Origin: Bicyclus anynana
Taxonomy: Eukaryota; Arthropoda; Insecta; Lepidoptera; Nymphalidae
DNA: 64,000 nt
Direction: 5' to 3'
Assembly: GCF_947172395.1 (NCBI RefSeq)
Contig: NC_069092.1
Location: 11,019,418 to 11,083,417 of the forward strand
This document shows, piece after piece, positions 1 through 10,669 of the stretch. Under the pieces are notes generated by a model. It ran no database searches. It had not been told where the DNA came from and saw only the letters and a list, made by a program, of their open reading frames with translations. The stretch's first letter is position 1; each line of letters opens with the position of its first letter. The position numbers and the translations under genes were made by a program.

Positions 1-308
1 TGTGTTTCTCTACTGAATTGACTCCATTAAAAGGCAGAAGTATATTTATAAGCATTTTCACACTTTCAACTTGTACTATCATGGGTTCAATTTTGAAAAT
101 TTCTCCATACATTTTTAAATATTTTGCATCACATGGTGCATTTTTATTTTATGCTATAATGTCGTCTATATTTATTGCTATTCTTTACAAGATTTTACCA
201 GAAACAAAAGATAAAACCATCCAAGAAATAGAAAAATATTTTTGTGATAATGATAATGTTGTAGAAGAACAAGAATTAATGAATCCAACAGATGCTCGTA
301 TTAAATAA
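1..308 (+). CDS. Tret1-like sugar transporter, 3' end of last exon (partial)
   Basis: This is the C-terminal part of an MFS sugar transporter that begins beyond the left edge. The open frame starts at base 3 (CFSTELTPLKGR) and runs to TAA at 306-308. It matches the last 100 or so residues of the intact paralogue at 17418-20227: the SSELTPLKGR-type loop after TM10, two hydrophobic helices, then LPETKDKTIQEIEKYF, the PETKG-type signature that ends TM12 in sugar porters, and an acidic tail. It is the first member of a same-strand tandem cluster. Whether the missing upstream part is intact cannot be seen. Family assignment is solid; the substrate is inferred only from family membership. Confidence 0.85.
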   Translation, partial: CFSTELTPLKGRSIFISIFTLSTCTIMGSILKISPYIFKYFASHGAFLFYAIMSSIFIAILYKILPETKDKTIQEIEKYFCDNDNVVEEQELMNPTDARIK

Positions 309-2460
309 TTTCTTACTTTAATTAATTTAATTTAGCTTTATAAAAGATGCTGAGTATTTCCCATAACTTCAAGGTGTTGACGAGTCCACTTATTGGAGTC
401 GAACTAACTTTTTTTTTATCTTTTATTTTTGAGAAAGAATACAATAAAAAACTTAAGCTAACTTATCCTAATAACTATACAAATCATGCCCAAGTGGAAT
501 GGTGGCAAGAAACTGGCTGCATTTCCGCGCTGGACAGCCAGGCTTGATCCTTTGCGCAAAAAATTAGCCAGTCCTTCCTTCTGTCACCAGTCGAGACAAC
601 TAGCCACGGTGAAATGATTCGGTAATTTTTTTTTACTAAAAAATAAAATATTTTACACGACTTTATCTATCTTTGCATTTTTAATTTTAAAGTTTGGCTA
701 CGTCATAATTATAAGGTTTACGTATAAGGGACACATTTTAAGATCTATTTACAAAAGAAGTTTACTCCGAAAATGTTAAGTTTAGCACACGTGTTCTTTG
801 AACAGTTTTAATTAATTTTTGGTAAAGAATATAACCCCAGAGTTACGGGAAATATTCCCCCAGCACTCTGTATAAGTTAGTATTTATGGATTAGTAGGAT
901 AATATTGTAGTTATGATTGCAGCTATGTAATTAAATTTAATTTAAAATATGTTTCACGTTATTTTAATTTAATTTCTTTGTCTTTTTAAATACAGCAATA
1001 TAATACAACGATAAAATAATTAGTAGTAAATGTTACCATTAATAACATAAATAATAACTCTAAGGTATTTTTTTACTCAAGACAAACTTCTCCTCTGTTG
1101 TTCCGATTATTTTTCTGATCACCAAAACCATTGTATTTTTTTTTAAAGTAATTTATTATATATTATTTTTTCAACATAAATTAAGAGATACGAATAACGA
1201 AACATTGCTTGTATACCGTACAAAACGTAATTCGTTTTGGAAAAATCTATAATCTTGAAAGTGTTCTCAATATAATTAATTATGTAACATCACTTTGATT
1301 TAACATTTAGGAACATTAGGAACATAATATACCCTCATCTGTTTTGGAGTTTGGGAGATTGACCACATGTTCAATCTCCCAAAACTCCCTTTTGAGTTTG
1401 GCGGGAAAATCGTAAGAATTACATATAGCTCTTGTTTTGTTTTCTTTGATTTGCTGCATTTTTAGAGTTTGATTGCATAAAGTAGACTGCATTTTATTCA
1501 AAATACTTCTATAATAGTCACAAGTGAAGTGGAGCTTGAACAAGAGTGTTTTAAGTAATTATTTCGATTTTCTTGGTAGACTCTATAATAATGAAAGTAA
1601 GGTCGCCTTTGCCTTACCAAATCATGACATGACTTAACTAGGACTGACTGACCGACTGCCGACGACGGGCGACATAGAGTGATATTTGACCACTTTCCCC
1701 CTAATAGGAGTATTTATTTGATGACTGACTAAATGTATAAACTATTTTGAACCAAAAAATACCTATAACTCTTTTTGTTTTACGAAAATAAAGAATTTAG
1801 TACACAAAGTACTAAACAAGACGAATGAGGCGATGGCAGGTAGGAAAACGCGCGCGCGGGATGAAACCCTGCGCAGCTTATTCCGCTGATACCTAAAATT
1901 TTGCATTTAAATGCGTGATGTTCCGAAACATCATAAAGTTCATATCGTACTGTACCACGATAAGACTAAATCGAATTAACAAAAAAAATCGAGCTGAATA
2001 ATTTTGTAATAATATACGAGTATGTTTAAAAAAATAATTGATCTCTCAATCACATTGTCATAACCTATCTTAATTTTTATTCCACTTTTGATAACTCTGA
2101 CGACTGATACAGATTTGTAAATATCACATAGCGTCCTTGAGTCTTCTAATATCCTCATTAACATAATTATAATTACAAATTCATATACACTTATACACTG
2201 GCTGATTGACTTGTTTAAGGTTCCGCATCTCAAAAAGAAAAAATTGAATCCTTATTAGAAACAAAATAGTTATTTACGCCACTGTCATAAACGAGTTATG
2301 GATTGTTGATACCATTGTAGCACAAATGTTTTTTGTGCAATAAGGTGAAGGCAAATTGCACAATAGACGGCTCACGAGTGCTACAATCGCTAATTACGTG
2401 CAGTGGCATTTAAATAATGAAAGTGGCAAGAATTATCAAAACTTCGTAAATATTATATAG
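309..2460. other. Intergenic, AT-rich, no supported gene
   Basis: No gene is supported here. At 489-610 a short open frame on the + strand (PKWNGGKKLAAFPRW..., ending TGA) is richer in GC and lysine/arginine than its surroundings and may be the tail of an old retroelement ORF, but I cannot assign it. A hairpin lies at 1346-1388 (listed separately). A short GC-rich patch (GCGCGCGCGGG) lies near 1850. The rest is AT-rich and featureless to me. Confidence 0.5.
1346..1388. repeat. Inverted repeat (hairpin)
   Basis: The left arm 1346-1362 (GGAGTTTGGGAGATTGA) pairs with the right arm 1371-1388, with one bulged base and an 8-nt loop. No repeat family is recognised. It could be a tiny MITE remnant or a template-switch product. 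Confidence 0.7.
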
Positions 2461-2469
2461 GGAATTGGT

Positions 2470-2730
2470 GTTGGTCATGGCCACCTCGATTTTTCCATCG
2501 GCGTGGCCTTCTAGGAAGCCTGAATTTTTGTAGCCAATGACATGGAACTATAGACGAATATCTTAGCATTCCATGGATTCACCGTGAGGGTGCCGGGTCC
2601 ATCGCGTGGTAGAGAGAAAAACACCAAGCAAAGTCCAGGACTTGTGACTACTGGATGTGGGGTTAAGGAATTCCTTGACGATCGATCAACACTCCCCTTC
2701 TCTGCTCGTGTTGTTCTCCCTACCTAACCA
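2470..2730. repeat. Dispersed repeat, unnamed family F, copy 1
   Basis: This segment shares stretches with 29040-29185 and, more weakly, with 57290-57415: CCGGGTCCATCG, GGACTTGTGACT, GGGTTAAGGA and GTTGTTCTCC occur in the same order. It is therefore an interspersed repeat. No ORF, terminal repeat or tail was found to classify it. Confidence 0.55.
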
Positions 2731-3090
2731 AATTTGGTAAGATCCTATTAGAGCAGCTTTACACGGCACCTCTTTGTAATATTGGTATAGATAGATATTT
2801 ATCCATACCCTAGAGCGTACAAGAGAAGTCACGAGCGTAATCTAGCATGTCCTAGTAATAATTCGATTTCCATATATCAGCATAGATATGTATGATAATT
2901 AGATGTCACTTGGTCTCATCAGCAGTGTTTTGATAAAAACAACATTTGCGAATCATAACTAACTGCGCCCGTCGATATTACTTGTGGTTATTGGTATTAA
3001 AAAATCTTAAAGATCCCACGGGCTCTGCAAATAGTTACCTTTAAAAAGTATCCAGTAGACGACCGACGCCAGAAGATATCTAGTGGGATT

Positions 3091-3220
3091 GACATCATTA
3101 TCACTAACCGCGCCGATGGATGTCCACTGCTGAACATAGGCATCTTGCATAGACTTCCAAGAAAAACGGTCTCGAGCCGCCAGCATCCAGCGGCTCCCTG
3201 CAACCCGCTTGACGTCCATA
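3091..3220 (-). mobile_element. RTE-type LINE, 3' end fragment
   Basis: Read on the minus strand this encodes KRVAGSRWMLAARDRFSWKS followed by a MQDAYVQQWTSIG-like end, the C-terminus of lepidopteran RTE-type endonuclease/reverse transcriptase ORFs. The same block recurs at least a dozen times in the window. The fragment is 5'-truncated, as is usual for LINE insertions. Confidence 0.75.
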
Positions 3221-3548
3221 CTCCACCAAATAGGGGTTCTTTTTCAGGTAGGATTTTTTTTTGGTATAATTATTTTATACTGTAAAATCAAATATCTTGT
3301 TCACATCCTTGCGTTTAATGTTATGTTTTTACACAAATTCTATATAATTAAACAAACTGATATTGTAATAATTTATCGCGACTTCAAAATGACTTACATA
3401 GTATTTAGTAGAAGTATTCAAAAAACGAATCAAAATTGGGGGTTACAGATTTGACAGCAATTATTCTCATCATCTCCTCCGAAACTGCTTTCGATGCTTC
3501 ACACTTATAGTTCACAATTAGGGTAACGAGTTCTTTGAAGTGTTATAA

Positions 3549-4232
3549 CTCACTTTGTTACAAAGTAGACAGGCACTCATCGAAAAGGACTTAGAAGATC
3601 TGAAAGTCGCCGTCCAGTTTTCATCTAGCCAGGTCGATGATTTCAAGAACAGTTTATCTTCAGTAAGTGGAACGTCTAAAACAATTGAACTGATTAAAGA
3701 CGAGCTATCATCAACAAAAAATAAATTACAAGAACTGCAAAAGGAAGTAGACGACCGGCAGCAAAGGGATCGACTCCTCAATATTGAAATTGTTGGTGTC
3801 CCTGAATGCAAAAATGAAAATCTCCGAGACCTTCTTATCCAAACGTCACAATATATTGACATACCACTCACACCTTTTGATATAGATCACATTCACAGAG
3901 TGCAGCCGAGACAAAAACTAGATGGACGCCCTAGAGTCATTGTTTGCAAGTTACGATCAGCAACTGTCAAAAGTAATATTTTAGCTGGATTTAAGAAAAC
4001 GCGTGGCCTAAACACGGGCAACATAGGAATTGAAGGACCAGCTATCAAAATTTATATACGCGAACACTTGACTTTTAAAAATAAGGAAATATACAAAGCA
4101 GCCCGTCTAGCTTGCGATCAAAAGGGTTTTAAATATTGCTGGATTAAGAACTGCAAAATATTTGTCAGGAAGAATGACAATTGCCCTTTTTTTCAAATAA
4201 GTGGAATGGAAGATATAAAGAAGATTTCTTGA
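3549..4232 (+). CDS. LINE ORF1 protein, N-terminally truncated
   Basis: This is an open frame of about 227 codons with no ATG near its start. The first in-frame methionine is close to the end. The N-terminal third is a predicted coiled coil (heptad-like run around SSTKNKLQELQKEVDDRQQR), typical of RNA-binding ORF1 proteins that trimerise. The C-terminal half (IYIREHLT...NKEIYKAAR...FKYCWIKNCKIFVRK) resembles the C-terminal domain shared by insect LINE ORF1 proteins and baculovirus FP25K-like proteins. Full-length relatives usually carry extra N-terminal sequence, often a zinc finger, which is missing here. Its expected role is chaperone and packaging of the LINE RNA. This copy is probably not translated from its own start. 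Confidence 0.75.
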   Translation, partial: LTLLQSRQALIEKDLEDLKVAVQFSSSQVDDFKNSLSSVSGTSKTIELIKDELSSTKNKLQELQKEVDDRQQRDRLLNIEIVGVPECKNENLRDLLIQTSQYIDIPLTPFDIDHIHRVQPRQKLDGRPRVIVCKLRSATVKSNILAGFKKTRGLNTGNIGIEGPAIKIYIREHLTFKNKEIYKAARLACDQKGFKYCWIKNCKIFVRKNDNCPFFQISGMEDIKKIS

Positions 4233-4299
4233 TAGAAACCTACTGTTTCATATATGCTTATACTTCGAATTTAGCTAATATGATTTTATGTTTAATCTT

Positions 4300-4430
4300 A
4301 TCAAAATACAATACACTTATCTCACACACATGTCACACAATTCACATCTCACACACGTACATATTCATACGTCCATTCGCATCTCACACTCACATATCAC
4401 ACACATACATTTTCATACGTAACCACCCGT
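4300..4430 (+). repeat. CA/TCACA-rich low-complexity spacer inside LINE
   Basis: Repeated CTCACACAC and CATACG units lie between ORF1 and ORF2. A second CA-rich tract lies in the 3' UTR, so the element carries the same kind of simple sequence on both sides of ORF2. Confidence 0.7.
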
Positions 4431-4619
4431 TAATGCAAATATTAAGTTTCCCAATCCTGACTTATAACTCAGTCAATTATAATAACTACTGTGAATTTCA
4501 GTCCTTTCATATTAGTTTCGTTCATTTGGTTTCGTTCTACAGTGAGTTATTGATGGAATATCTATACTATATCATACTTTTTTTAGTTATATCAATATTA
4601 TTTGTTACACTTATTAAAA

Positions 4620-7490
4620 ATGGCTAATCAGGGACTAAAAATTTATTATCAGAATGTTCGTGGTTTGCGAACGAAAACAAATGATTTACAGAGGAATATA
4701 TTACTCCACGATTTTGACGTTTTGATTTTTACAGAGACTTGGTTAATTCCCAGTATTCATGACAGAGAGTTCTGCGATTTAAGATACGAAGTATTTAGAT
4801 ACGATAGGGACCTCGCAGCTACCAATAAAAAATCTGGGGGTGGAGTAATGATATGTGTCAAACGTAGTTTACACGCATTTTCTCTTGACCTAATTTCTCC
4901 TAATCGAGCTTTGGAGGTAGTAGCGATTACAATCCCCTCTGATTCTTTACACACTAATAGTAAACTTCATATTTTGGCAACTTACATTCCTGGCAACACA
5001 AATATTCAGCCGTGTTTGCTGGAGGACTTTTCATTAATAATCCATAAATTAAATACTAAAATAGAGAAGGACCATTTTTTGATTTTAGGTGATTTTAATA
5101 TGCCCTTCATAAAGTGGTCCAATGAAGGTTCCTCCATTGCAAGTAATGCTCCACAAAATCTCCGAGAAATAGGCATGGAATTGGTACAGTATCTGAACTT
5201 TAAAGGTCTAAATCAACACTCGCTTTTCAAAAATCTTAACGGCAATACTTTGGATCTTATTTTTGCGAACTTTCCTGTTGAGATCTCGGTTTCAAGTTGT
5301 CCTTTACTAAAGCAAGACGACTTTCACCCGGTTTTATTAATTAACGTAGCTTCTTTGACTATTAGAACTTTACCATACGAACCTCGGGTGAAATTTAAAT
5401 TTCATAAAGCCAATTATGATAGTATAAATAATTATCTGATGGCAATTCCGTGGCAAGAATGCCTATCTGATGGATCTTTGGATGAAGCAGTCAATCGGTT
5501 TTATGAACACCTATATAAATGTATTTCTATGTTCGTACCTTTAACTATAACGAAGAAAAATGACACATATCCCAAATGGTATAATAAGTCTCTTATAAAA
5601 ATTATTCGGGAAAAGTCTAAAATTCATAGACGCTGGAAAAAATACCAAGATCCTTTAGATTACCTAGAATTTTCCCGACTAAGGAAGAGAGAAAAGACGG
5701 TAGAATCAGAATGTTACACTAAATATATTAAACTTAATGAAGAATGCTTAAAAAAGGACGCAAAACAATTCTGGTCCTTCATTAAATCTAAGCGTAATAC
5801 CACAAATCTACCTAGAAAATTAAAGTATGAAAATGCTGAGTCTATTACCAGTAAAGACCACGCCGAAGCGTTTAATAAGTTTTTCTACAATGTGTTCTCT
5901 CACCCACTAAATGAGTATCCTCTCTTAAAACTCATTCCCCCAGTTAACCTTTCTACTCCACACTCTCAGTCCCTCCACGTTGACGCTTATGACATAAGCG
6001 GTTTGATCATCAAGCTCGACACTTCTAAAAGCTCCGGGAGTGACAAAATACCGCCTTATTTTATAAACTCCGCGCGAAAGTCTCTTATTTCACCCTTGTT
6101 AATAATTTTTAATAGATCAATAAAGGAAGGGTACTTTCCAACTAAATGGAAAGAAGCTCATATTGTGCCGATATATAAAAAGGGTACCAAAAGCCTGGTT
6201 GAAAATTATCGTCCAGTTTCAATTTTGAATATATTTGGTAAATTGCTAGAAAAAATTATCTATAACACATTATATCCTATTTTAATTAATACGATCCCTA
6301 CAGAACAACATGGTTTTATTAAAGGTCGTTCAACTTTAACAAACTTAACGTCATTTACAGAAGACATTTTAGTTTCTATGGATAAGGGCGTGCAGGTAGA
6401 CGTGATCTACACAGATTTTGAGAAAGCTTTTGATCGTGTCGATCATACAATCCTGCTCAAGAAACTTGAATATTTGGGAATTCACGGAGACCTTCTGAGG
6501 TGGATTAAATCTTACTTGTCTAACCGCTCACAGGCCGTTGTAGTTGGTGGCAGTCGTTCAGATTTCTGTGAGATCCCGTCTGGTGTTCCACAGGGTTCTC
6601 ATTTGGGACCACTATTTTATAATTTATATTTATATGACATTTATAGTTGCTTTCTTAATTCAAATTTTTTAATGTACGCCGATGACACAAAAATTTATTT
6701 AGAGATTAAAAATGTTAACGATTGTTTAAAGTTGCAACAAGACCTAAACCTACTTTCCCAGTACTATAAAGATAACAGAATACAAATCAATATCGGTAAA
6801 TGTCAGCATATAACTTTCACTAGAAATAAAAATAGAGTGAATTTTAATTACAGTATCGATGGAAAGACAATCTCTAAGGTAGATAAAACGCGTGACTTAG
6901 GAGTTATACTAGATGACAAAATGTCTTTCAATGAGCATATTGATGTAATCACCACTAAAGCTTTCTCTATGCTGGGATTTGTATTAAGAACCTGCAAGCC
7001 TTTTCATAATATCAATACACTTAAAACTATTTATTTTGCATATGTCCGCAGCAATTTAGAATACTGTAGTAGTGTATGGTCACCATATTATATAAAGCCA
7101 AGGGAAGATATAGAGAGAATTCAACGTAAATTTATTAAACACTTAAATTTTCGTACACATACTGTTCCTCTAAATTACGATGACAACTGTGGCCATTATA
7201 AATTACAAACCTTAGGACAGAGAAGGCAAATTGCTGATATGTCACTGTTATATGATATAGTAAATGGGCATATTGATAGTCCTCACTTGTTATCAAAACT
7301 TAAATTAATAGCAGCTCCTACTCGACTCCGCCGAAAGACGTTATTCCAAGTGCCACATAAAAGGAAAGTCTTTACTAAGAACTCGGTAATGACCAGAGTT
7401 ACAGATAGCTACAATAAGCTATACGCACAAATTGACATATTCCGGTATTCAAAAAAGACTTTTAAGCGACATCTAGCGGAAACTAAATAG
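4620..7490 (+). CDS. LINE ORF2: endonuclease plus reverse transcriptase (intact)
   Basis: This frame of 956 codons runs from ATG at 4620 to TAG at 7488-7490. The N-terminal apurinic-like endonuclease shows YYQNVRGL, FTETWL, ILGDFNMP and the DDFHP (SDH-type) motif, in the right order. The central reverse transcriptase shows YRPVSILNIFGKLLEKI, HGFIKGRST, IYTDFEKAFDRVDH, SGVPQGSHLGPL and the catalytic MYADDTKIY (near 6672-6690). A C-terminal region follows. There is no RNase H motif. The enzyme nicks target DNA and primes reverse transcription there. No internal stop or frameshift is visible, so this copy may encode an active enzyme. An upstream TTG at 4602 is in frame, but ATG 4620 is preferred. 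Confidence 0.9.
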   Translation: MANQGLKIYYQNVRGLRTKTNDLQRNILLHDFDVLIFTETWLIPSIHDREFCDLRYEVFRYDRDLAATNKKSGGGVMICVKRSLHAFSLDLISPNRALEVVAITIPSDSLHTNSKLHILATYIPGNTNIQPCLLEDFSLIIHKLNTKIEKDHFLILGDFNMPFIKWSNEGSSIASNAPQNLREIGMELVQYLNFKGLNQHSLFKNLNGNTLDLIFANFPVEISVSSCPLLKQDDFHPVLLINVASLTIRTLPYEPRVKFKFHKANYDSINNYLMAIPWQECLSDGSLDEAVNRFYEHLYKCISMFVPLTITKKNDTYPKWYNKSLIKIIREKSKIHRRWKKYQDPLDYLEFSRLRKREKTVESECYTKYIKLNEECLKKDAKQFWSFIKSKRNTTNLPRKLKYENAESITSKDHAEAFNKFFYNVFSHPLNEYPLLKLIPPVNLSTPHSQSLHVDAYDISGLIIKLDTSKSSGSDKIPPYFINSARKSLISPLLIIFNRSIKEGYFPTKWKEAHIVPIYKKGTKSLVENYRPVSILNIFGKLLEKIIYNTLYPILINTIPTEQHGFIKGRSTLTNLTSFTEDILVSMDKGVQVDVIYTDFEKAFDRVDHTILLKKLEYLGIHGDLLRWIKSYLSNRSQAVVVGGSRSDFCEIPSGVPQGSHLGPLFYNLYLYDIYSCFLNSNFLMYADDTKIYLEIKNVNDCLKLQQDLNLLSQYYKDNRIQINIGKCQHITFTRNKNRVNFNYSIDGKTISKVDKTRDLGVILDDKMSFNEHIDVITTKAFSMLGFVLRTCKPFHNINTLKTIYFAYVRSNLEYCSSVWSPYYIKPREDIERIQRKFIKHLNFRTHTVPLNYDDNCGHYKLQTLGQRRQIADMSLLYDIVNGHIDSPHLLSKLKLIAAPTRLRRKTLFQVPHKRKVFTKNSVMTRVTDSYNKLYAQIDIFRYSKKTFKRHLAETK

Positions 7491-7513
7491 TTAATTACTT
7501 AGCACACACTGTC

Positions 7514-7516
<3 letters not shown>

Positions 7517-7570
<54 letters not shown>

Positions 7571-7612
7571 ACACACCACACTCACACCACAGTCAACCAC
7601 ACACACACACAC
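7517..7612 (+). repeat. (CA)n microsatellite in LINE 3' UTR
   Basis: A long CACACA run with a few interruptions lies just after the ORF2 stop. Confidence 0.95.
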
Positions 7613-8071
7613 AATTTCTTATACCAACGTTCACTCGTACATACGTTTTAATGTGATTTTATTTTCTCTCTTTTTCTTTATTATTTCCTTTTCTTGAATG
7701 TATTCTCAGATTGTGTTTTTTATAAATTGTTATAACTATGGAAAATCTGTAATTGGCTGTATCATACAGGAAATATTGTATAATTGTATTCTTGGTAACG
7801 CTGTTGATTTTTCTTAAAAATAAATAAATAAAATAAATAAAAATAAAATAAAATAAATAATAATTAAATGGGGTTCAAAGATTAGCCGCCATTTTAAGAA
7901 AGTGATATCGCATGATTAGACCATTGTAAATCAATTAAGGACACCAACATGACAGAAAGTTTCATGAACAAATCTTTGAACACTTTTGGAGGCATTTCTT
8001 TTCATAGAGCATATTTAGATTTTTAGTTATTACGAGTAGTTACACACATAAACAATATGCGTTCACCGACG

Positions 8072-8111
8072 TCTATACTAATATAAAGAGGTAAAATGTG
8101 TACGGTCGTAG
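8072..8111 (+). mobile_element. Helitron 5'-end-like sequence
   Basis: TCTATACTAATATAAAGAGG matches the 5' terminus of the Helitron family seen in full elsewhere in the window. It runs directly into the decayed exon 1 of the transporter relic. The 3' end is not clear. Confidence 0.5.
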
Positions 8112-8685
8112 AGACGTAATCTAGATCTCGCAGAAACTCTCGCTTCTAACACAACAATATCTTCATGGACTCCGCTACATAGACAGGTAAGAATTAAATA
8201 TAAAATAATCCTCAAAGACATAGGTAATTATTGCTTATGCGCATTGAAAAACTACTATTTATTGATTAATTTATCTTTACTTGCTTATAACCTAAGAGCT
8301 TCGCCAGCACTGCAGTAAGGCCTGCATTAGAATGGCCATCCAAAGCTGCTTTAGTAGGATCATAGCAAATTTGGATTGGCAGGAAGAACAATATGAGCAG
8401 TGAGAGAAGATATAGGAACTTCTTTACCCTAAAGCCGCAAAACCTATAGATAATAAAACATTTCACGATGCATCAATCCCTAGTTATAATGCAGCGTTAT
8501 GTTCATTTTATACATTTTGGACATAAAATCTTATCTTTTCTTTCAGACATTTATATGTAGTGGAGTAATAACATATTTTTTCATTTATGGACTGTTTTTT
8601 GGTGCGCCTACAGTTTTTATTCCGCAAATATGGAAAGAAGCAAATTCGACTGACGCGATCAGCATGGATTCAGTGTCTTGGTTAT
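8112..8685 (+). pseudogene. Tret1-like transporter relic (exons 1 and 2 only)
   Basis: Exon 1 remnant: 8112-8186 reads, in the frame of its paralogues, to ...SSWTPLHRQ followed by the donor GTAAGAATT at 8187; the paralogues have SSWIYLIRQ or SSWIYLLRQ with the same donor position. No ATG precedes it and an in-frame TAG sits at 8109. Exon 2: 8547-8685 is exactly 139 nt like its paralogues, preceded by TTTCAG and followed by GTATGT. It encodes CSGVITYFFIYGLFFGAP and on to SMDSVSWL. No exon 3 is found before the next copy begins at 9913. The exon 2 frame is fully open, so loss may be recent, or exon 2 may have been copied alone. Confidence 0.75.
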
Positions 8686-9912
8686 GTATGTAATTTTTCA
8701 CGTCTTTTACAATAAAATTATTTACGCTCTTTAAGTATATATCGAACTACACTAATCGTCATGATCATACTGCTAAAACTCTTTATAATTATGTGATATT
8801 CTTGGCAAGTCGCACAAAATCATGAACGTAGCAAACCATGGTAGTAGTCGTTTTCCTTCTATGCCATATTCCTGGCTTCGGTGCGTCCAATAACAAACAT
8901 GTCCCCAGAAAATTGTTCAAAAATGTTAGTTACCACTTTTTAAATATCTTTCTTAACAAAACTCAACAACATATGTTAATTATTTTATAATATTTTCAAA
9001 TAAGCCTGCTTCCATCTTAGACTGTATCGTGATTTAAGATTCTGAGGTCACAGTCAGTAATTTGTCACTGAATCATTGAAAACGTACCTGATTCCAAATT
9101 GCCCAAAATACTGCTCGTATACTGCGCAGTATCGAAATAATCTCGAAAAAGAATAAAATTAGCAGGAAAAGCAGTTTTTAGTAGATTATTTTCAACAAAT
9201 GAAAAATCCATATGTTTTACTAACTTTATTACAGACTCAATTTTATTTGCCTCTCGTATCCTTGAATACCCTCGCATATATGCGGCTTAGCATAAAAAAT
9301 ATTTGTTAGGCAAGGTTATTGAAGATTATGACCATAACAAATAATAATTAAATTTATGTATATCGATTGAAAATGCTGCCAGATTGAGATATAAAACAAC
9401 GCATGGTGAGATATTTCTCTTGTAGATCTACATAAAGGTCACGGTGGCAAATACTTTTTTAGGCTTACTGTACCTATTATATCTACTATATCAATTATCT
9501 GGCGGAGAAAGTAGCATTCGGGCCCCATCAGGCGATGTTTCTGCCCAAACCCCCCCTTTGAGGTCCCATTAAGAAGCCATCAGCACTTTCACAATCAGGA
9601 AAGAAAGAAAAAAACAATATTTTTGTACAAAACGAAAATTATACCACAATCATTAAATTCGTTAATTTTAAAAGAAGTTCAAGTTCAAATTAACTAGTCG
9701 ACTCCAATTAGATTTTGTGCTTCTTATCATTTTGTCGCTAATTTACGTTACGTACTTAATGAATATGTAAATGTATGAATAGATAACACGAAAAATAAGT
9801 TTAATTCTCATATAACTTACGAACATATTTACATTAACACGTCCCTTTTATTAAAAAATTGGTTCCAGGATCACAAATTAATAGTTTTAATAAATATTAA
9901 ACTGTAATTATC
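8686..9912. other. Spacer between transporter copies
   Basis: No exon 3 of the relic is detectable. On the minus strand 9088-9277 is an open frame ending at a good splice donor (listed separately). The remainder is AT-rich and unassigned. Confidence 0.5.
9088..9277 (-). CDS. Possible first exon of unknown gene (weak)
   Basis: The minus strand has ATG at 9277-9275 and an open frame MRGYSRIREANKIESVIK to ...SSILGNLES, followed by a consensus donor CAG|GTACGT (boundary 9088/9087). Composition looks protein-like, with mixed charged and hydrophobic residues, but I recognise no family. The next exon would lie at lower coordinates and was not found. It may be a chance frame. Confidence 0.2.
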
Positions 9913-10262
9913 ATGGAAGAAACTTCCGAAGAATATAAATTACCAAATTCTAGTTCAACAAAATCGTCATGGATTTATTTAATTAGACAGGTAAGAATGT
10001 TTAGTGGTGTATTATTGTTAACACGATTTCTGATGGTTATTTCTCAACCTCTGACCTCTGCGTTTTGACCATTGCAGATGTTTGTTTGCAGTGGAGTTAC
10101 ATCGTACTTTTTTATTAGTGGTTTGTTTTTCGGTGCACCGACTGTTTATGTGCCTCAAATACGCAAAGAGGCAAATTCTACTGAAATTATTTCTATGGAA
10201 ATGGTATCCTGGCTGTGTAAGTTAATATTGATTACATAAAGTATATATCGGCTGACGATCTA

Positions 10263-10581
10263 TCTATATATATAAAAATGAATTGCTGTTCGTTAGTCTC
10301 GCTAAAACTCGAGAACAGCTTAACGGATTTACCTTATCTTGGTCTTGAAATGTTTGTGGAGGTATAGGGAAGGTTTAAAAGGTGAGAAAAAATCAAATGA
10401 TTTCCGGGAAAACCCTAAAATCTGCCCTTTTCTATTTCCCATACAAACGTTTAAGAGTCAAGCAGTAGGGGTAGGGTAGGGGTAGGGTAGGGGTAGGGTA
10501 GGGGTAGAGGTATAGAAGGGTAGAGTAGGGATAAAGAATAAGTGCACTTATGTCTAAACGAAGCTTGACCGGGTCCGCTAG
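10263..10581 (+). mobile_element. Non-autonomous Helitron in intron 2
   Basis: It starts TCTATATATATAAAAATG after an A and ends CGGGTCCGCTAG before a T, which is the Helitron pattern of insertion between A and T without target duplication. It carries an internal GGGGTAGGGTA minisatellite at about 10466-10510. Confidence 0.75.
10466..10510 (+). repeat. GGGGTAGGGTA minisatellite
   Basis: About four tandem units of an 11-12-bp G-rich motif lie inside the Helitron. Confidence 0.9.
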
Positions 10582-10669
10582 TTATATAATAATAATGATA
10601 AAAGTCAAATTCAAATTTCAGTTTGTCTCAAGGATATTTTTAGCACAACAAGCGACTAAATAATAATAA

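Larger units (their letters stand above)
3500..7868 (+). mobile_element. CR1/Jockey-group LINE, nearly full length
   Basis: This non-LTR retrotransposon has ORF1 (about 3549-4232), a CA-rich spacer, ORF2 (4620-7490), a 3' UTR with a CA microsatellite and an A-rich TAAA-type tail (about 7815-7868). It has no LTRs. The 5' boundary is uncertain, because ORF1 lacks a start codon and in-frame stops lie just upstream (TAA 3546, TAG 3519), which points to 5' truncation. The intact ORF2 suggests a recent insertion. The clade call rests on the ORF1 type (coiled coil plus FP-like C-terminal domain) and the RT motifs. It is a judgement, not a database match. Confidence 0.85.

Noticed and set aside
4181..4627. 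148-codon frame bridging LINE ORF1 and ORF2
   Set aside because: It reads through the CA-rich spacer in another frame; no domain and no expected counterpart in this LINE group.
3430..7890. Target-site duplication around the LINE (TGGGGGTTACAGATTT versus TGGGGTTCAAAGATTA)
   Set aside because: The match is imperfect although the element looks young, and the 5' end of the LINE is not defined.
8266..8466. Minus-strand frame resembling a small secreted peptide
   Set aside because: It begins with GTG, has a stop just upstream, lies inside the intron of the transporter relic and matches nothing I recognise.
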